A stretch of DNA of 64,000 bases from IMG/VR virus record IMGVR_UViG_3300027668_001405, positions 1 through 64,000 of that record, one strand, 5' to 3'. Under the pieces are notes generated by a model. It did no database searches. It saw nothing but the letters and a program-made list of their open reading frames with translations, and was not told where the DNA came from. Position 1 is the first letter of the stretch. Every line of letters starts with the position of its first letter. Position numbers and translations under genes: made by a program. Positions 15,349-24,340 of this stretch are shown in pieces. Source of the DNA: a virus.

Positions 15349-16502
15349 CCTTTAGTTTTAGCTAACCCACACTGTCTAGCACATAGCTCGACTTTATCAA
15401 AGTTACTCATAATCTTCTTAATAGCAACACCTTCGATAATCTCATCGTAGGTGTTGTTATATATACTCAACGATTTCTCATCTTCCTTTGTAATTCCAGC
15501 GTGATCAAAGTGTTCTTGCTGTCCAACTCTCATATAACAACAAGGTAAGAACAATCCTTCACTTGATATAAAGTTACTATGTCCTTCTATGTTTATGCAT
15601 TGTGGAGATACCTTCTCAGTATGTACTAATTCCTTTTTAAGTTGAGGTATCCTTTGAAACTTTCTATTAACGTTGATATTCGTTTTACCAAGTTCTTCTG
15701 TCTTAACATCATTAGCCTGAGCAAACTTCTTTACTACTTTGTCTGTTTCCATTTTAACATGTGCATTCTTCTCAGTATTTTCTATAATAGACTTAGATTT
15801 AAACACACTTGTTCTTGGAGTAACAGCTACACTTAGCTTAGGTTTATTAAGATGTTCCATGTTCCACACATATTCTTCTAGTTTAACCAAGTTGTCATCA
15901 AAGTCTGCTTTATTAGCTAGCTGTCCTTTTTCTGCTCTGTGTGTATGTACAATAACAAACTCTTGCATACCCATTTCATACGCTTTATCATATGCAGTTT
16001 TCATATCTTCAAACGTTTGATTGTATTTGAATACAATATACTTCCATCTAGCTCTACCACCGCCTTGTGCTATAATTCTAGCACCCATCTCTATACTTTC
16101 CCAGTCAGCATTGACTCTATATTGTGTAAAGTTATCAGGTGTGCCGTCTATGCTAAAAATAACACAGTCTTTCCATGTCATCATTTTAGCAAGTTCTTTC
16201 CAATCTGCTTCGGGTCTTCTGCTACCATTAGTATCAAAGTTAAATGATGCACCAGCTTCTTTAATAGCTTTTAATGTAGTTACTAGGTGTGGATGATATA
16301 ATCCATCGCCATATGCACCGCCTAGTTGGAATCGTTTGTATTCAGATGTTTTTAAGAACTCTAATAGTTTCTCATGATCAACGTGTCCATTATCCCATAC
16401 TCGTCGCATGTGGGCTTGGTATGTTCGTGGACAGTTAGGACATAGCAATACACATTTTGATGTGAGTTCTAGTTCTACCTTAAAAGACTTACTGAATTTC
16501 AT
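15345..16502 (-). CDS. radical SAM/SPASM enzyme
   Basis: 385 residues. The SAM cluster is CVLLCPNC with cysteines 17, 21 and 24. Later segments are GGAYGDGLYHPHL, DTNGSRR, FSIDGTPDNFTQYR and GGGRARWKYIVFKYN. The C-terminal SPASM region is SPQCINIEGHSNF, LPCCYM and CARQCG. Fused enzymes of this type form carbon-centred radicals to modify peptides or other substrates. It is the closest relative here of 21061-22170. It starts next to the palindrome at 16536-16555, so its expression may be tied to the rightward genes. Confidence 0.9.
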   Translation of the reverse strand: MKFSKSFKVELELTSKCVLLCPNCPRTYQAHMRRVWDNGHVDHEKLLEFLKTSEYKRFQLGGAYGDGLYHPHLVTTLKAIKEAGASFNFDTNGSRRPEADWKELAKMMTWKDCVIFSIDGTPDNFTQYRVNADWESIEMGARIIAQGGGRARWKYIVFKYNQTFEDMKTAYDKAYEMGMQEFVIVHTHRAEKGQLANKADFDDNLVKLEEYVWNMEHLNKPKLSVAVTPRTSVFKSKSIIENTEKNAHVKMETDKVVKKFAQANDVKTEELGKTNINVNRKFQRIPQLKKELVHTEKVSPQCINIEGHSNFISSEGLFLPCCYMRVGQQEHFDHAGITKEDEKSLSIYNNTYDEIIEGVAIKKIMSNFDKVELCARQCGLAKTKG

Positions 16503-16535
16503 TTATGTACCTGTGTATTAACTGCAATGTTAATA

Positions 16536-16555
16536 TGCATAAATATATTTATGCA
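16536..16555. promoter_or_regulatory. 20-bp palindrome containing back-to-back late promoter motifs
   Basis: Half-site TGCATAAATA plus its exact complement. It contains CATAAATA on both strands, close to the T4 late promoter TATAAATA, between a leftward radical SAM gene and a rightward operon. One site could therefore start RNA in both directions. Confidence 0.6.
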
Positions 16556-16575
16556 AAAAGAAATCACCATAACAC

Positions 16576-16604
16576 TTGACATTTCAGTCAATTCAATGTA
16601 TTAT
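16576..16604 (+). promoter_or_regulatory. sigma70-type promoter
   Basis: TTGACA at 16576-16581, TATTAT at 16599-16604, spacing 17. RNA should begin near 16611, only a few bases before the ATG at 16615, so the message would be almost leaderless. Confidence 0.6.
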
Positions 16605-16614
16605 TGTAATACAA

Positions 16615-17241
16615 ATGAGTAGACTATTAATTATAACCGGACCACAAGGTAGTGGCAATCATGTATTCAGTAAGTGTTTAGCATTACACGAAAGTGTATT
16701 TGGCTGGAAAAGCCTGTTAAATACGTATTGGGAAGGACATCATCACGAACCTTTTGCTGATGCTTGGGAAGATCCAGAACTACTACATGAGTTTGATTGG
16801 AAACAAAGTGATTACTTTGTAACAAGTGTTAGTACACCATATTTTAAGAATCAAAAAGCAGTGATACCTAACTTTGAAAGATTTATAAACGTTGCACTAC
16901 AATACGTAGATGACATAGACGTAGCAATTATTGGCAGAGATCAAAACATACTAAAATCTCAGCAAACAAGAGTACGTAAGCAACACACTACACCGTTAGC
17001 ATTAGATCATTTTAATTGGTTATTTGCTAACCAACAATGCACATTTTTAAGCCAAGAACTATTATACTTGTACAAGCAGAACTATTTAGAACAAGTAAGC
17101 AGAGATATAGATTGGCCAATAGCCTATTGGGATCCAGAGATAGATGCAATACTATCACATGATGCTAATAATAAGTACGTCAAGGATGTACACGAATACT
17201 GGTTGGACTTCGAAGTTCATAGAGCAGTCAAAGAAAGTTAA
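16615..17241 (+). CDS. P-loop protein, possibly sulfotransferase-like
   Basis: 208 residues from the ATG at 16615; a TTG further upstream coincides with the promoter -35 and is rejected. The start LLIITGPQGSGNHVFSK is a P-loop-like nucleotide or PAPS binding segment, and the next part (CLALHESVFGWKSLLNTYW) resembles the layout of sulfotransferase-fold proteins. The rest is not recognisable. It sits between a radical SAM enzyme and a glycosyltransferase-like gene. Assignment is tentative. Confidence 0.5.
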   Translation: MSRLLIITGPQGSGNHVFSKCLALHESVFGWKSLLNTYWEGHHHEPFADAWEDPELLHEFDWKQSDYFVTSVSTPYFKNQKAVIPNFERFINVALQYVDDIDVAIIGRDQNILKSQQTRVRKQHTTPLALDHFNWLFANQQCTFLSQELLYLYKQNYLEQVSRDIDWPIAYWDPEIDAILSHDANNKYVKDVHEYWLDFEVHRAVKES

Positions 17242-17254
17242 TTAGAGAGAATAT

Positions 17255-17959
17255 ATGTTAGATGTTTTTATGCTGTCTTTCGGAGAACCCGATGCAGATG
17301 ATAATTTTAAGATTTTACAACAAAAAGCTCCTCATGCTAAACGCATTGATGGGGTAGAAGGATTGCTTAACGCACATCAACGTGCCGCTGAAGAGTCACG
17401 CACACAATACTTTTATGTATGTGATGCAGATGCAATTATACAAGAAAACTTTGCATTTAAGTTTGAGCCAAGTGATAGGCGTGATGCTTATCCTGGTGTA
17501 CCCGAAACAGAATGTGTGTTTACATATCGTAGTCACAATCCTGTTAATGATTTAATATATGGATATGGTGGAATTAAACTGTTTCCAAAGCGTAACCTAT
17601 TAGAGGTAACAGAATTTAAAGTAGACATGACAACTAGTATTGGTGCAAAGTTTGTACCTAAGTTTGAGATTGCTAACACCACAGCATTTAATACAGATCC
17701 ATTTAACGCTTGGCGCAGTGGGTTTCGTGAATGTACTAAGCTAGCAAGTAATATCATTGATCATAATAAGCAAGTTGATGATGCATACCGACTAGAAGTT
17801 TGGTGTACACGTGGCGAGAACAGACGCTATGGTGAATATGCATTAGTTGGAGCACAACAAGGACGTGACTTTGGCACCCATTACAAAGGCAACACGGCAG
17901 CATTAAGTAGAATTAATGACTGGAAATGGCTAAGGGAGAAGTTTAATGAAGCTATCTGA
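17255..17959 (+). CDS. GT-A-like glycosyltransferase candidate
   Basis: 234 residues. It opens with DVFMLSFGEPDADDN, has a helix (LLNAHQRAAEESRTQY), then FYVCDADAII, where DAD could be the DxD motif that holds the metal and nucleotide-sugar in GT-A enzymes. Similar proteins are common in marine phages. The donor and acceptor are unknown. Its 3' end overlaps the next gene by 14 bases. Confidence 0.5.
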   Translation: MLDVFMLSFGEPDADDNFKILQQKAPHAKRIDGVEGLLNAHQRAAEESRTQYFYVCDADAIIQENFAFKFEPSDRRDAYPGVPETECVFTYRSHNPVNDLIYGYGGIKLFPKRNLLEVTEFKVDMTTSIGAKFVPKFEIANTTAFNTDPFNAWRSGFRECTKLASNIIDHNKQVDDAYRLEVWCTRGENRRYGEYALVGAQQGRDFGTHYKGNTAALSRINDWKWLREKFNEAI

Positions 17960-18971
17960 GTTCCAAGAACAATATCATTGGATGAACGGACTAAGTGAAT
18001 ACTTTCAATTTACAGGACAAGATGACAAGTGGGATAATATACACAAAGCATTGTATCATGACAATTGGTTTCGTAAGCGTGATGTAATGATTGAACTATG
18101 TCAGATGTCAAACAGTAGTCCTACCCATGTAAAAGCATGGATGAATATCTTACTACATGAGAAGCTAGAAGATGTTGAGATAAAGCCACAGCTAATTGCT
18201 ACACTGTTTAGAAAGTATATGGAAGAAGATCCATTCCTTGTAAACATTTGTCAGTTTATTAACTTTTGGGCAACAGGCGATAAGGCTGCAGAAATGCCTA
18301 ACATGAATGACTTTCTAAGCAGAGGACAAGTTAGATCAAAGGTATGGATGATAAGTGAATTAGCTCAGCTAATTGATGGGCCGTTAGGTAACGTAGTATT
18401 TTACGGTGGCTGGTATAACTTCTTAGGACACATGTTGTTTAGTCAATTTGATGTTAAGAGAATATATAGCTTAGACATTGATGAGAAAGTAATAGTACCT
18501 AGCAAACGATTGTACCCTAAAGAAGTTAAGCAAGGCAGGTTCCTACCAATGAAAGTTGATTGCGATAAAATTAGATGGGGCACAGACAATACACAAACAT
18601 TATTGCAGTTAGACCAAGCTAAGAAGATTAATATGATTGATGATCATATGGCTTCAGGCAAGTACTATGCAAGTGAGAAAGACTTATGGGACGAAGCAGA
18701 TGCTAACAGTTGGGGTTACAAACGCATTGATGAAATGAATATTGTTATCAATACTAGCTGTGAACATATGACTAATGCATGGTATGAGAATTTACCAGCA
18801 GGAACATTTGTCGCAATACAAACAAACGATTACTTCTCAAATCCACAACACAGCAATTGTTGTAAGGACTTGGAAGCCGCTAAAGCAAAATATCCAATGC
18901 AGAGTATTATGTATGAAGGCGAACTCGATACACACTTATATAATAGATTTATGTTGATTGGAATAAAGTAA
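17946..18971 (+). CDS. methyltransferase-like protein with helical N-terminal part
   Basis: 341 residues. Residues 1-135 are helical. About residue 150 a Rossmann-like segment begins: NVVFYGGWYNFLG, then VKRIYSLDIDEKVI, where the acidic residue could hold SAM, and later INTSCEHMTNAWYENLPAG. The motif order resembles a class I methyltransferase, although the glycine-rich loop is atypical (YGGWYN). No catalytic pocket can be assigned. Confidence 0.45.
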   Translation: MKLSEFQEQYHWMNGLSEYFQFTGQDDKWDNIHKALYHDNWFRKRDVMIELCQMSNSSPTHVKAWMNILLHEKLEDVEIKPQLIATLFRKYMEEDPFLVNICQFINFWATGDKAAEMPNMNDFLSRGQVRSKVWMISELAQLIDGPLGNVVFYGGWYNFLGHMLFSQFDVKRIYSLDIDEKVIVPSKRLYPKEVKQGRFLPMKVDCDKIRWGTDNTQTLLQLDQAKKINMIDDHMASGKYYASEKDLWDEADANSWGYKRIDEMNIVINTSCEHMTNAWYENLPAGTFVAIQTNDYFSNPQHSNCCKDLEAAKAKYPMQSIMYEGELDTHLYNRFMLIGIK

Positions 18972-19219
18972 TGTCGTTAAACAAATTTGGTGATGTAGTA
19001 TATATAGACTTCTTCTTAGAAGAATACAGTGAACACAATGATACAGATGCGTGTTGTAAGATATCATCTGAAATAGGAGCAACAGGATTAATGTATGGAG
19101 TAGACTTTTGGTTTCATGAGAGTTATACAGTAGACTCAGAGCATATAATCAAGTTTGGCTTTAAGGACAAACACGAAGCAATGCTACTTAAACTAGCAGG
19201 AGTAACTAAACTACATTAG
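18971..19219 (+). CDS. small protein, C-terminal F..k.eAmllkl family
   Basis: 82 residues, coupled by TAATG. The end, IIKFGFKDKHEAMLLKLAGV, matches the recurring C-terminal pattern seen at 211-818, 19221-19463, 50901-51119 and 52585-52926. It looks like a small alpha/beta domain, and the next gene is probably a tandem duplicate. Function unknown. Confidence 0.6.
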   Translation: MSLNKFGDVVYIDFFLEEYSEHNDTDACCKISSEIGATGLMYGVDFWFHESYTVDSEHIIKFGFKDKHEAMLLKLAGVTKLH

Positions 19220-19220
19220 C

Positions 19221-19463
19221 ATGACCAAAGCAACCATAGCATATTTTACAGACGAGTATAGCCCAAAAGCTAATACGTTTGCTACCTTTGATGCAATAGC
19301 ACACATATCTGGTAAACTAACTGAAGAAGGCTTAGTGTATTTAGATGACTACGAACTGTCGTCAGTAGATTATAGATATGATGGACGGCAAGTAATTACT
19401 ATGAAGTTCCGCTCAGAGGAGTTAGCAATGTTAGTTAAGTTAAGAGGAATAGACAATGGATGA
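19221..19463 (+). CDS. small protein, tandem paralogue
   Basis: 80 residues, one base after the preceding stop. It has the same order as its neighbour: a charged opening, a YRYDGRQVITMKFRSEE strand region, then LAMLVKLRGI. A tandem copy of 18971-19219 that has diverged strongly. Function unknown. Confidence 0.6.
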   Translation: MTKATIAYFTDEYSPKANTFATFDAIAHISGKLTEEGLVYLDDYELSSVDYRYDGRQVITMKFRSEELAMLVKLRGIDNG

Positions 19464-19719
19464 AGAAGTAGAAATGACAATGGATGCATTTGATTTGTAT
19501 CTAGATACGTTAACAATAAGAGAATTACAAACGGAATGTGCTAGAGCGATCAGTACAATGCCAGCAGACAACAACAGCATACATAAGTTTAATAAGAAAG
19601 CCCACCACAATAGTCATTTATGGTACAAGGCTGTGATTACGCACTATGTTATGGAGCAAGGTGGAATGCCAAGTGAGGTAGGACCCGGTGTTGATGTTAA
19701 ATTAATCATAGATAATTAG
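19456..19719 (+). CDS. small acidic protein, unknown
   Basis: 87 residues, starting 8 bases inside the preceding gene. Acidic N-terminus (MDEEVEMTMDAFDLYLD), then helices (RELQTECARAIST, FNKKAHHNSHLWYKAVI). No family recognised. Confidence 0.55.
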   Translation: MDEEVEMTMDAFDLYLDTLTIRELQTECARAISTMPADNNSIHKFNKKAHHNSHLWYKAVITHYVMEQGGMPSEVGPGVDVKLIIDN

Positions 19720-19727
19720 GAGACAAC

Positions 19728-20054
19728 ATGTTACTTAAAATAGATGATATCGGTGGAGAGGTTGTGAAAGATAACGACACTTATCGACTCAAAGACAATA
19801 CACTACTAAACAATTTAGTTGTAAGTTCAACTGAATTAAAACCATACATGAGTACAAATGGACACGCACATCCTGGACAGGAAGAAGTGTATTACTTTAT
19901 TCATGGTGCAGGTACAATGTACTTAGATGATGCTGAATATTTTGTACAAGCAGGAGATGTTATGTTAATTGAAGATGGAGTACATCACAGAGTAAGTTGT
20001 GGACCACATGGCTTAAACTTTGTATGTGTCTTTGATGGAAAGCGTAATCATTAG
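19728..20054 (+). CDS. single-domain cupin
   Basis: 108 residues covering a whole cupin barrel. Motif 1 is GHAHPGQEEVYYFIHGAG, giving H..H and E metal ligands; motif 2 is GDVMLIEDGVHHRV, giving the last His. Small cupins of this kind act as sugar isomerases or epimerases, or as metal-dependent oxygenases. Here it lies among glycosyltransferase-like and radical SAM genes, which would suit sugar chemistry. AGGAGACAAC precedes its ATG. Confidence 0.8.
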   Translation: MLLKIDDIGGEVVKDNDTYRLKDNTLLNNLVVSSTELKPYMSTNGHAHPGQEEVYYFIHGAGTMYLDDAEYFVQAGDVMLIEDGVHHRVSCGPHGLNFVCVFDGKRNH

Positions 20055-20407
20055 TGGTAGAGCTTTTAATAACTAACATTGTATATGTAAGTTACAGACT
20101 TTTAATTACAGCACATATTGTTAAGTTCTTTCACAAGTACATGCCGTACTCGTTTGCAGTAATCATTGCGGCACAGTTAAGCTTCTTGTATGATGGTGGA
20201 ATATTTGCATACTTCTTTGAAGCACAAGCATTACCCGAAACAATGGAAATTGTACAAGCAAACGTATTGTACACATTACGAGTAGGACTAGCATGGGCAT
20301 TTATTTACTGGCTATGGCAAAAGCTAGACAACTATTATCTTGCAGTATTCATAGGAGCAGAAGCTACCTTTGTAATAGATTATTTTATATTTGACGGAGT
20401 TTATTAA
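20054..20407 (+). CDS. small integral membrane protein
   Basis: 117 residues with a GTG start overlapping the cupin stop. About three or four membrane helices can be seen (LLITNIVYVSYRLLI, FAVIIAAQLSFLYDGGIFA, VGLAWAFIYWLW, YLAVFIGAEATFVIDYF). No transport motif is recognised. The next gene starts within its stop (TAATG). Confidence 0.6.
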   Translation: MVELLITNIVYVSYRLLITAHIVKFFHKYMPYSFAVIIAAQLSFLYDGGIFAYFFEAQALPETMEIVQANVLYTLRVGLAWAFIYWLWQKLDNYYLAVFIGAEATFVIDYFIFDGVY

Positions 20408-21054
20408 TGTCTACAGTATATCCAATATACTTTGATAGTTTTACGTGTGGGAACTTCCTAGCACATTTTATTAACATACACTTTGGATTTAGTGAGGCAC
20501 CAACACCAGTTAGTCACCTGCCAACTCCTGCTATCAAAGTAAAAGAAATGTTAAGCAGTACAACAATACATCACCAGATAGCATTAAAAGCATTGCGTAG
20601 TCATCGTACTCACGCAGAGACAACAGAATTAGTTAACAATAGTATACAGTATAGGAATACTATTGATTGGGACTTACCAATTGAATATGATCGAGTTTCA
20701 GGCCCAGCACTATTCCATGAGCTTTGTTTTTTTGATAAGTATATAGTAAGCAACGAACACAACACACTTAAACCTATTAGCATTGTCTGGAAAGCAGAAG
20801 ACAAGTTTCTAGTTGATAGAATGTGTAAAGGACACAACGCTTTAAACAGAGACTTATATATAAAAAACAACGTGAGCAGATGGGATGGGAATACACAGTT
20901 ACCAAGATACGATTGTAGAATACAAAAGATATTAGACGGTGACGAAGAAGAATACACTAAGTTGCTACAGTATATTAAAGCACCCAGGCTTGACAATTGG
21001 AATGAAATAGTTTATAATTACATGAAGCAGATAAATGCAGAGGAAGTAAAATAA
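20407..21054 (+). CDS. sulfotransferase-like protein paired with a radical SAM gene
   Basis: 215 residues. It opens with YPIYFDSFTCGNFLAHFIN and ends with LLQYIKAPRLDNWNEIVYNY. The protein at 36880-37626 has the same ends (WHDQGFLGTWLSWFINSH; LLEAIGEEPHPNWKSKI), so the two are paralogues. Both sit directly before a radical SAM gene. The termini are like those of sulfotransferase-fold proteins, but the PAPS-binding loop is not clear. Function is open. Confidence 0.4.
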   Translation: MSTVYPIYFDSFTCGNFLAHFINIHFGFSEAPTPVSHLPTPAIKVKEMLSSTTIHHQIALKALRSHRTHAETTELVNNSIQYRNTIDWDLPIEYDRVSGPALFHELCFFDKYIVSNEHNTLKPISIVWKAEDKFLVDRMCKGHNALNRDLYIKNNVSRWDGNTQLPRYDCRIQKILDGDEEEYTKLLQYIKAPRLDNWNEIVYNYMKQINAEEVK

Positions 21055-21060
21055 TATACA

Positions 21061-22170
21061 ATGTATAAGTATACAGACATCAACGAAGTACACTTGGAAA
21101 TTACACAGCGTTGTAATGCGGCTTGCCCTATGTGTGATCGTAATGAGAATGGTGGAGCAGTTAACCAGCACATCAGAGGTGATGAGAAAGAACTTACACT
21201 AAGTGATTGTATTGATATATTCCCACACGATTTTATAGCACAGTTACACACAATGTATATGTGTGGTAACTTAGGTGATCCAATCAGTGCCAGAGATACA
21301 TTAGAAGTTATGCAATGGTTTAGAGATTGCAACCCGAACATGTGGTTAAGCATGAACACTAACGCAGGCATGCAAAGTGCAGAGTGGTGGGGAGAACTAG
21401 CTAGAGTAATTGGCCGTAATGGTTGTGTTATCTTTAGTGTAGATGGTTTGGAACATACAAATCATTTGTATAGACAAAACGTAAAGTGGAAACTAGTAGA
21501 ACGCAACATGAAAGCATTCATTGCCGCAGGTGGCAGAGCTCGTTGGGACTACTTGATATTTGAACACAGTGAATGTGATGTAGAACGTGCAGAGCAGTTA
21601 GCCAAGGAATGGGGCTGTGAACGCTTTATGAAGAAGAAGACTGGACGCTTTATTAATGCAAACAGTGAGAAGAAAGATTCACATCAAGCAAGCAATCGTA
21701 AAGGAAAGAATGTATCCGAAACAATTAAGCTAGCTAAACCTAAGAAAGCTGAGTATCAAAACACAGCACTACTAAAGCAAGCAGAGATAGAAAAGACATA
21801 CGGAAGTATGATGGACTATTACAACACAGCTACTATAAAATGTAAAGTTGCAGACCTTAACAGTAAGAGCAGAAGTATGTTTGTTACAGCAGAGGGATTA
21901 ATTATGCCTTGTTGTTGGACAGCAGGTCGCATGTATAAATGGTGGCATCCAGATCATAAAGTAGAACAAATATGGGACTTCATAGATAGAGCAGGAGGCA
22001 AAGATGGAATCAGTGCTAAGATTAACGGCGTTGAAGGAGTGTTTGCAAGTGGTATTATGGACGACATACAAAACAGTTGGAAACTAGCAAGCATTAAAGA
22101 CGGCAAGCTAGGCGTTTGTGCTATGAAATGCGGCACAGAGTTTGATCCTTTTGCATCTCAATTCAAATAA
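21061..22170 (+). CDS. radical SAM/SPASM enzyme
   Basis: 369 residues. CNAACPMC puts the SAM-cluster cysteines at 18, 22 and 25. Then come MCGNLGDPISA, MNTNAGM, FSVDGLEHTNHLYR and GGRARWDYLIFEH. The C-terminal auxiliary-cluster region has TIKCKVADL, MPCCWTAG and CAMKCG. The length and layout match 15345-16502. Both are the one-piece version of the two split enzymes at 2168-3147 and 37638-38617. Substrate unknown. Confidence 0.9.
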   Translation: MYKYTDINEVHLEITQRCNAACPMCDRNENGGAVNQHIRGDEKELTLSDCIDIFPHDFIAQLHTMYMCGNLGDPISARDTLEVMQWFRDCNPNMWLSMNTNAGMQSAEWWGELARVIGRNGCVIFSVDGLEHTNHLYRQNVKWKLVERNMKAFIAAGGRARWDYLIFEHSECDVERAEQLAKEWGCERFMKKKTGRFINANSEKKDSHQASNRKGKNVSETIKLAKPKKAEYQNTALLKQAEIEKTYGSMMDYYNTATIKCKVADLNSKSRSMFVTAEGLIMPCCWTAGRMYKWWHPDHKVEQIWDFIDRAGGKDGISAKINGVEGVFASGIMDDIQNSWKLASIKDGKLGVCAMKCGTEFDPFASQFK

Positions 22171-22185
22171 AAGCTCTTAATTAGG

Positions 22186-22214
22186 TTGACAACCCTTCAT
22201 CTATAGTGTATTAT
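22186..22214 (+). promoter_or_regulatory. sigma70-type early promoter
   Basis: TTGACA at 22186-22191 and TATTAT at 22209-22214, spacing 17, right after the radical SAM stop. Confidence 0.75.
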
Positions 22215-22259
22215 GTACATAACACTACAATAATTTAACTGAATCATATGGAGAACGAC

Positions 22260-22910
22260 ATGGCTACTACAGATAACGCTATCGTTTACGACATTAAGTT
22301 AGTAGAACACTTGGCACCACACTTAGGGCCATTATCAAACAGCGAGCTCAAAACACTTAAAAAACTTACAGACCTTGGAATCATACAGCGTGATAGAGTA
22401 GCAGAAATAGCTATGTCTAATGTAGCTGGTATTGATATTACAAGCATTAATGGTATGGACTTTAGTGATGGCACAGACGCTAAAACTGTAGTAAGCAATG
22501 CTCGTAACAACAATCCCAAAAGGAAACAATGGACTAATAGCTTTGACATTAAGAATGTTAAAACTAAGACAGGCGACCTACGTGTCGTTGCATACAACAA
22601 ATTACAAGAAAAGTATCACTACTTTTATATTCCATATGATGCTTACAAACATCTACGTAATTCTTTACAAATAGTTATTGAAAGTTACACTAGCATACTT
22701 GATCCTAACTTTACTGGCAAGTCACAGTTTCCTCAGACAACTAAGTATTGGGAATATGAATGTGCTAGCTTTGAAGAGATGTGCCAAATGAGTCCAGCCA
22801 AAGACTTACACGCATCAGCAATAAAAGCATCAGCAAGACGCACAGAGTATAACACATCAGATTGGTTTCCACTAACAGACAGCAACTTAGCTAAGAGTGC
22901 ATCTATATGA
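22260..22910 (+). CDS. unknown soluble protein
   Basis: 216 residues. The ATG at 22260 is preferred over the one at 22248 because TGGAGAACGAC lies correctly before it. A helical N-terminus (SNSELKTLKKLTDLGII), then a basic middle (NARNNNPKRKQW) and a mixed C-terminal domain. Possibly nucleic-acid associated given the neighbours (SWIM protein, exonuclease), but no motif proves it. Confidence 0.6.
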   Translation: MATTDNAIVYDIKLVEHLAPHLGPLSNSELKTLKKLTDLGIIQRDRVAEIAMSNVAGIDITSINGMDFSDGTDAKTVVSNARNNNPKRKQWTNSFDIKNVKTKTGDLRVVAYNKLQEKYHYFYIPYDAYKHLRNSLQIVIESYTSILDPNFTGKSQFPQTTKYWEYECASFEEMCQMSPAKDLHASAIKASARRTEYNTSDWFPLTDSNLAKSASI

Positions 22911-23428
22911 TTATAACAGCCTTAGTTAATCTTAAACTAGAAGATAAGCAGTTAGCACAGGACTACGAAACACATTCGTCACACTATAATAATTTGCAAA
23001 CTGCCTTCTATAAAGATAAACTTTATCAACAGTGCGAAAGGTTTAATCAACAAAGTAATTGGGTAGACAATCCTATTATGTGGAAGTCGTTGTACACTAA
23101 CAAGTACGTACTTACTGATACACAAACATACGCATCAGTGGGAAGGAATGTAGCAGACACGCATTGGGTTGAAGATGTATACTATAACATAACAAAGGTG
23201 TTATGGGATAACGATCATGTACAGCAACAAGGCAGAGATATATTCTTTGGTGCAGGCATAGAACAAACAAAGAACATACGCCAATGGTTAATTGATAATC
23301 ATTACAGTAAGACTAAACCTTTTCAAATGTATTACACAGTAGGAGCAATTGAAACACAAGATAAAACAATGTTTACAGAGCTTGCTAAAATGAATGACAA
23401 GTTTAACTGGCAGGAGGCGAACTGGTAA
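22907..23428 (+). CDS. unknown protein
   Basis: 173 residues with an ATGA overlap at the start and TAATG coupling to the next gene. Rich in Tyr, Trp and Asn (HYNNLQTAFYKDKLYQQCER). Some of the layout resembles the sulfotransferase-like proteins of this window, but no motif is convincing. Confidence 0.5.
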   Translation: MIITALVNLKLEDKQLAQDYETHSSHYNNLQTAFYKDKLYQQCERFNQQSNWVDNPIMWKSLYTNKYVLTDTQTYASVGRNVADTHWVEDVYYNITKVLWDNDHVQQQGRDIFFGAGIEQTKNIRQWLIDNHYSKTKPFQMYYTVGAIETQDKTMFTELAKMNDKFNWQEANW

Positions 23429-23688
23429 TGGCTAAACCATCAAAGAGATATTTAACATCTGACATGTTTAAACCTAAAGGCACAGTGTTTGAAGGACTTA
23501 TATGGAAGCAACCCAATTCAAAAGGAACTGACACATATGATGTTGAGTGTACTGAAAAAGGGTTTACATGTGAGTGTGCTGGCTTTACATTTAGAGGCAA
23601 GTGCAAACATAGTCAAGATGTATTAACAAGAATAGAGCAGGCATTAGATGATCGTTCACCTAAATACTGTTGGGAGTTTGGAAGATGA
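23428..23688 (+). CDS. small SWIM-type zinc-finger protein
   Basis: 86 residues. FTCECAGFTFRGKCKHSQDV gives the SWIM pattern CxC...CxH, a zinc site found in proteins that bind DNA or other proteins, often with ATPases or nucleases. It overlaps the exonuclease gene by ATGA, which suggests a shared task in nucleic-acid processing. Confidence 0.75.
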   Translation: MAKPSKRYLTSDMFKPKGTVFEGLIWKQPNSKGTDTYDVECTEKGFTCECAGFTFRGKCKHSQDVLTRIEQALDDRSPKYCWEFGR

Positions 23689-24224
23689 CAACACATGCAA
23701 TGATAGATTTGGAAACATTAGCTACAGGACCTGATTGTGTAGTATTAACAATTGGTGCTGTTAAGTTTGATCCTAATGTAGTAAGTGAAACTACACAACC
23801 TTTTTACCATAGGTTTGAAGTTGATGAGCAACTTGAAAGAGGTAGAGTAACATCTGAAAGCACCCTTGAATGGTGGGGCAAACAAGCAAAAGATGTACGT
23901 GATGAAGCACTTGGTGATGGAAATCGCACAAGAGTGTTTGAAGTACTAAAACTGTTAAACACATGGTGCGTTGGCGTTGATACTATTTGGTGTCAAGGAC
24001 CTGCGTTCGACATATGTATTCTAGAGAATCTATATAGATCATATGATCACCATGTACCTTGGCCGTTTTGGAAGATACGTGATTCAAGAACATTGTTTGG
24101 TATTATGCCAAGCGATCCACGTAAGGAAATTAAGTTCGCAGCCCATAATGCACTCGAAGATTGTAAAGTTCAGGCTTTGTGTGTACAGCAAACAATTATT
24201 AAATTGGGCTTAACACTAAAATGA
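23685..24224 (+). CDS. DEDD-type 3'-5' exonuclease
   Basis: 179 residues from the ATG at 23685, which overlaps the SWIM gene's stop. Exo I is MIDLETLATGP (DxE), Exo II-like is GPAFDICILENLY and Exo III is HNALEDCKVQA, with His four residues before the last Asp (DEDDh). The length suits a one-domain trimming nuclease like the small exoribonuclease or exonuclease families; T4 DexA plays a similar role. DNA or RNA preference cannot be decided. Confidence 0.8.
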   Translation: MTTHAMIDLETLATGPDCVVLTIGAVKFDPNVVSETTQPFYHRFEVDEQLERGRVTSESTLEWWGKQAKDVRDEALGDGNRTRVFEVLKLLNTWCVGVDTIWCQGPAFDICILENLYRSYDHHVPWPFWKIRDSRTLFGIMPSDPRKEIKFAAHNALEDCKVQALCVQQTIIKLGLTLK

Positions 24225-24274
24225 AACAAGTATCAGAGAATGTCACTTTTAAAGCCATAAATGGACCTTTATGC

Positions 24275-24303
24275 TTGACAAACTCTAAATACTAGTATAT
24301 AAT
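24275..24303 (+). promoter_or_regulatory. sigma70-type promoter
   Basis: TTGACA at 24275-24280 and TATAAT at 24298-24303, spacing 17, both perfect. It drives the sliding-clamp candidate and DpdA. Confidence 0.85.
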
Positions 24304-24340
24304 TAATATTAATACAACATCTAAATAGGAGATAACATAA

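Noticed and set aside
24222-24296. A 24-codon frame after the exonuclease, with ATGA overlap
   Set aside because: It runs into the promoter at 24275-24303 and has no recognisable content, so it was left out.
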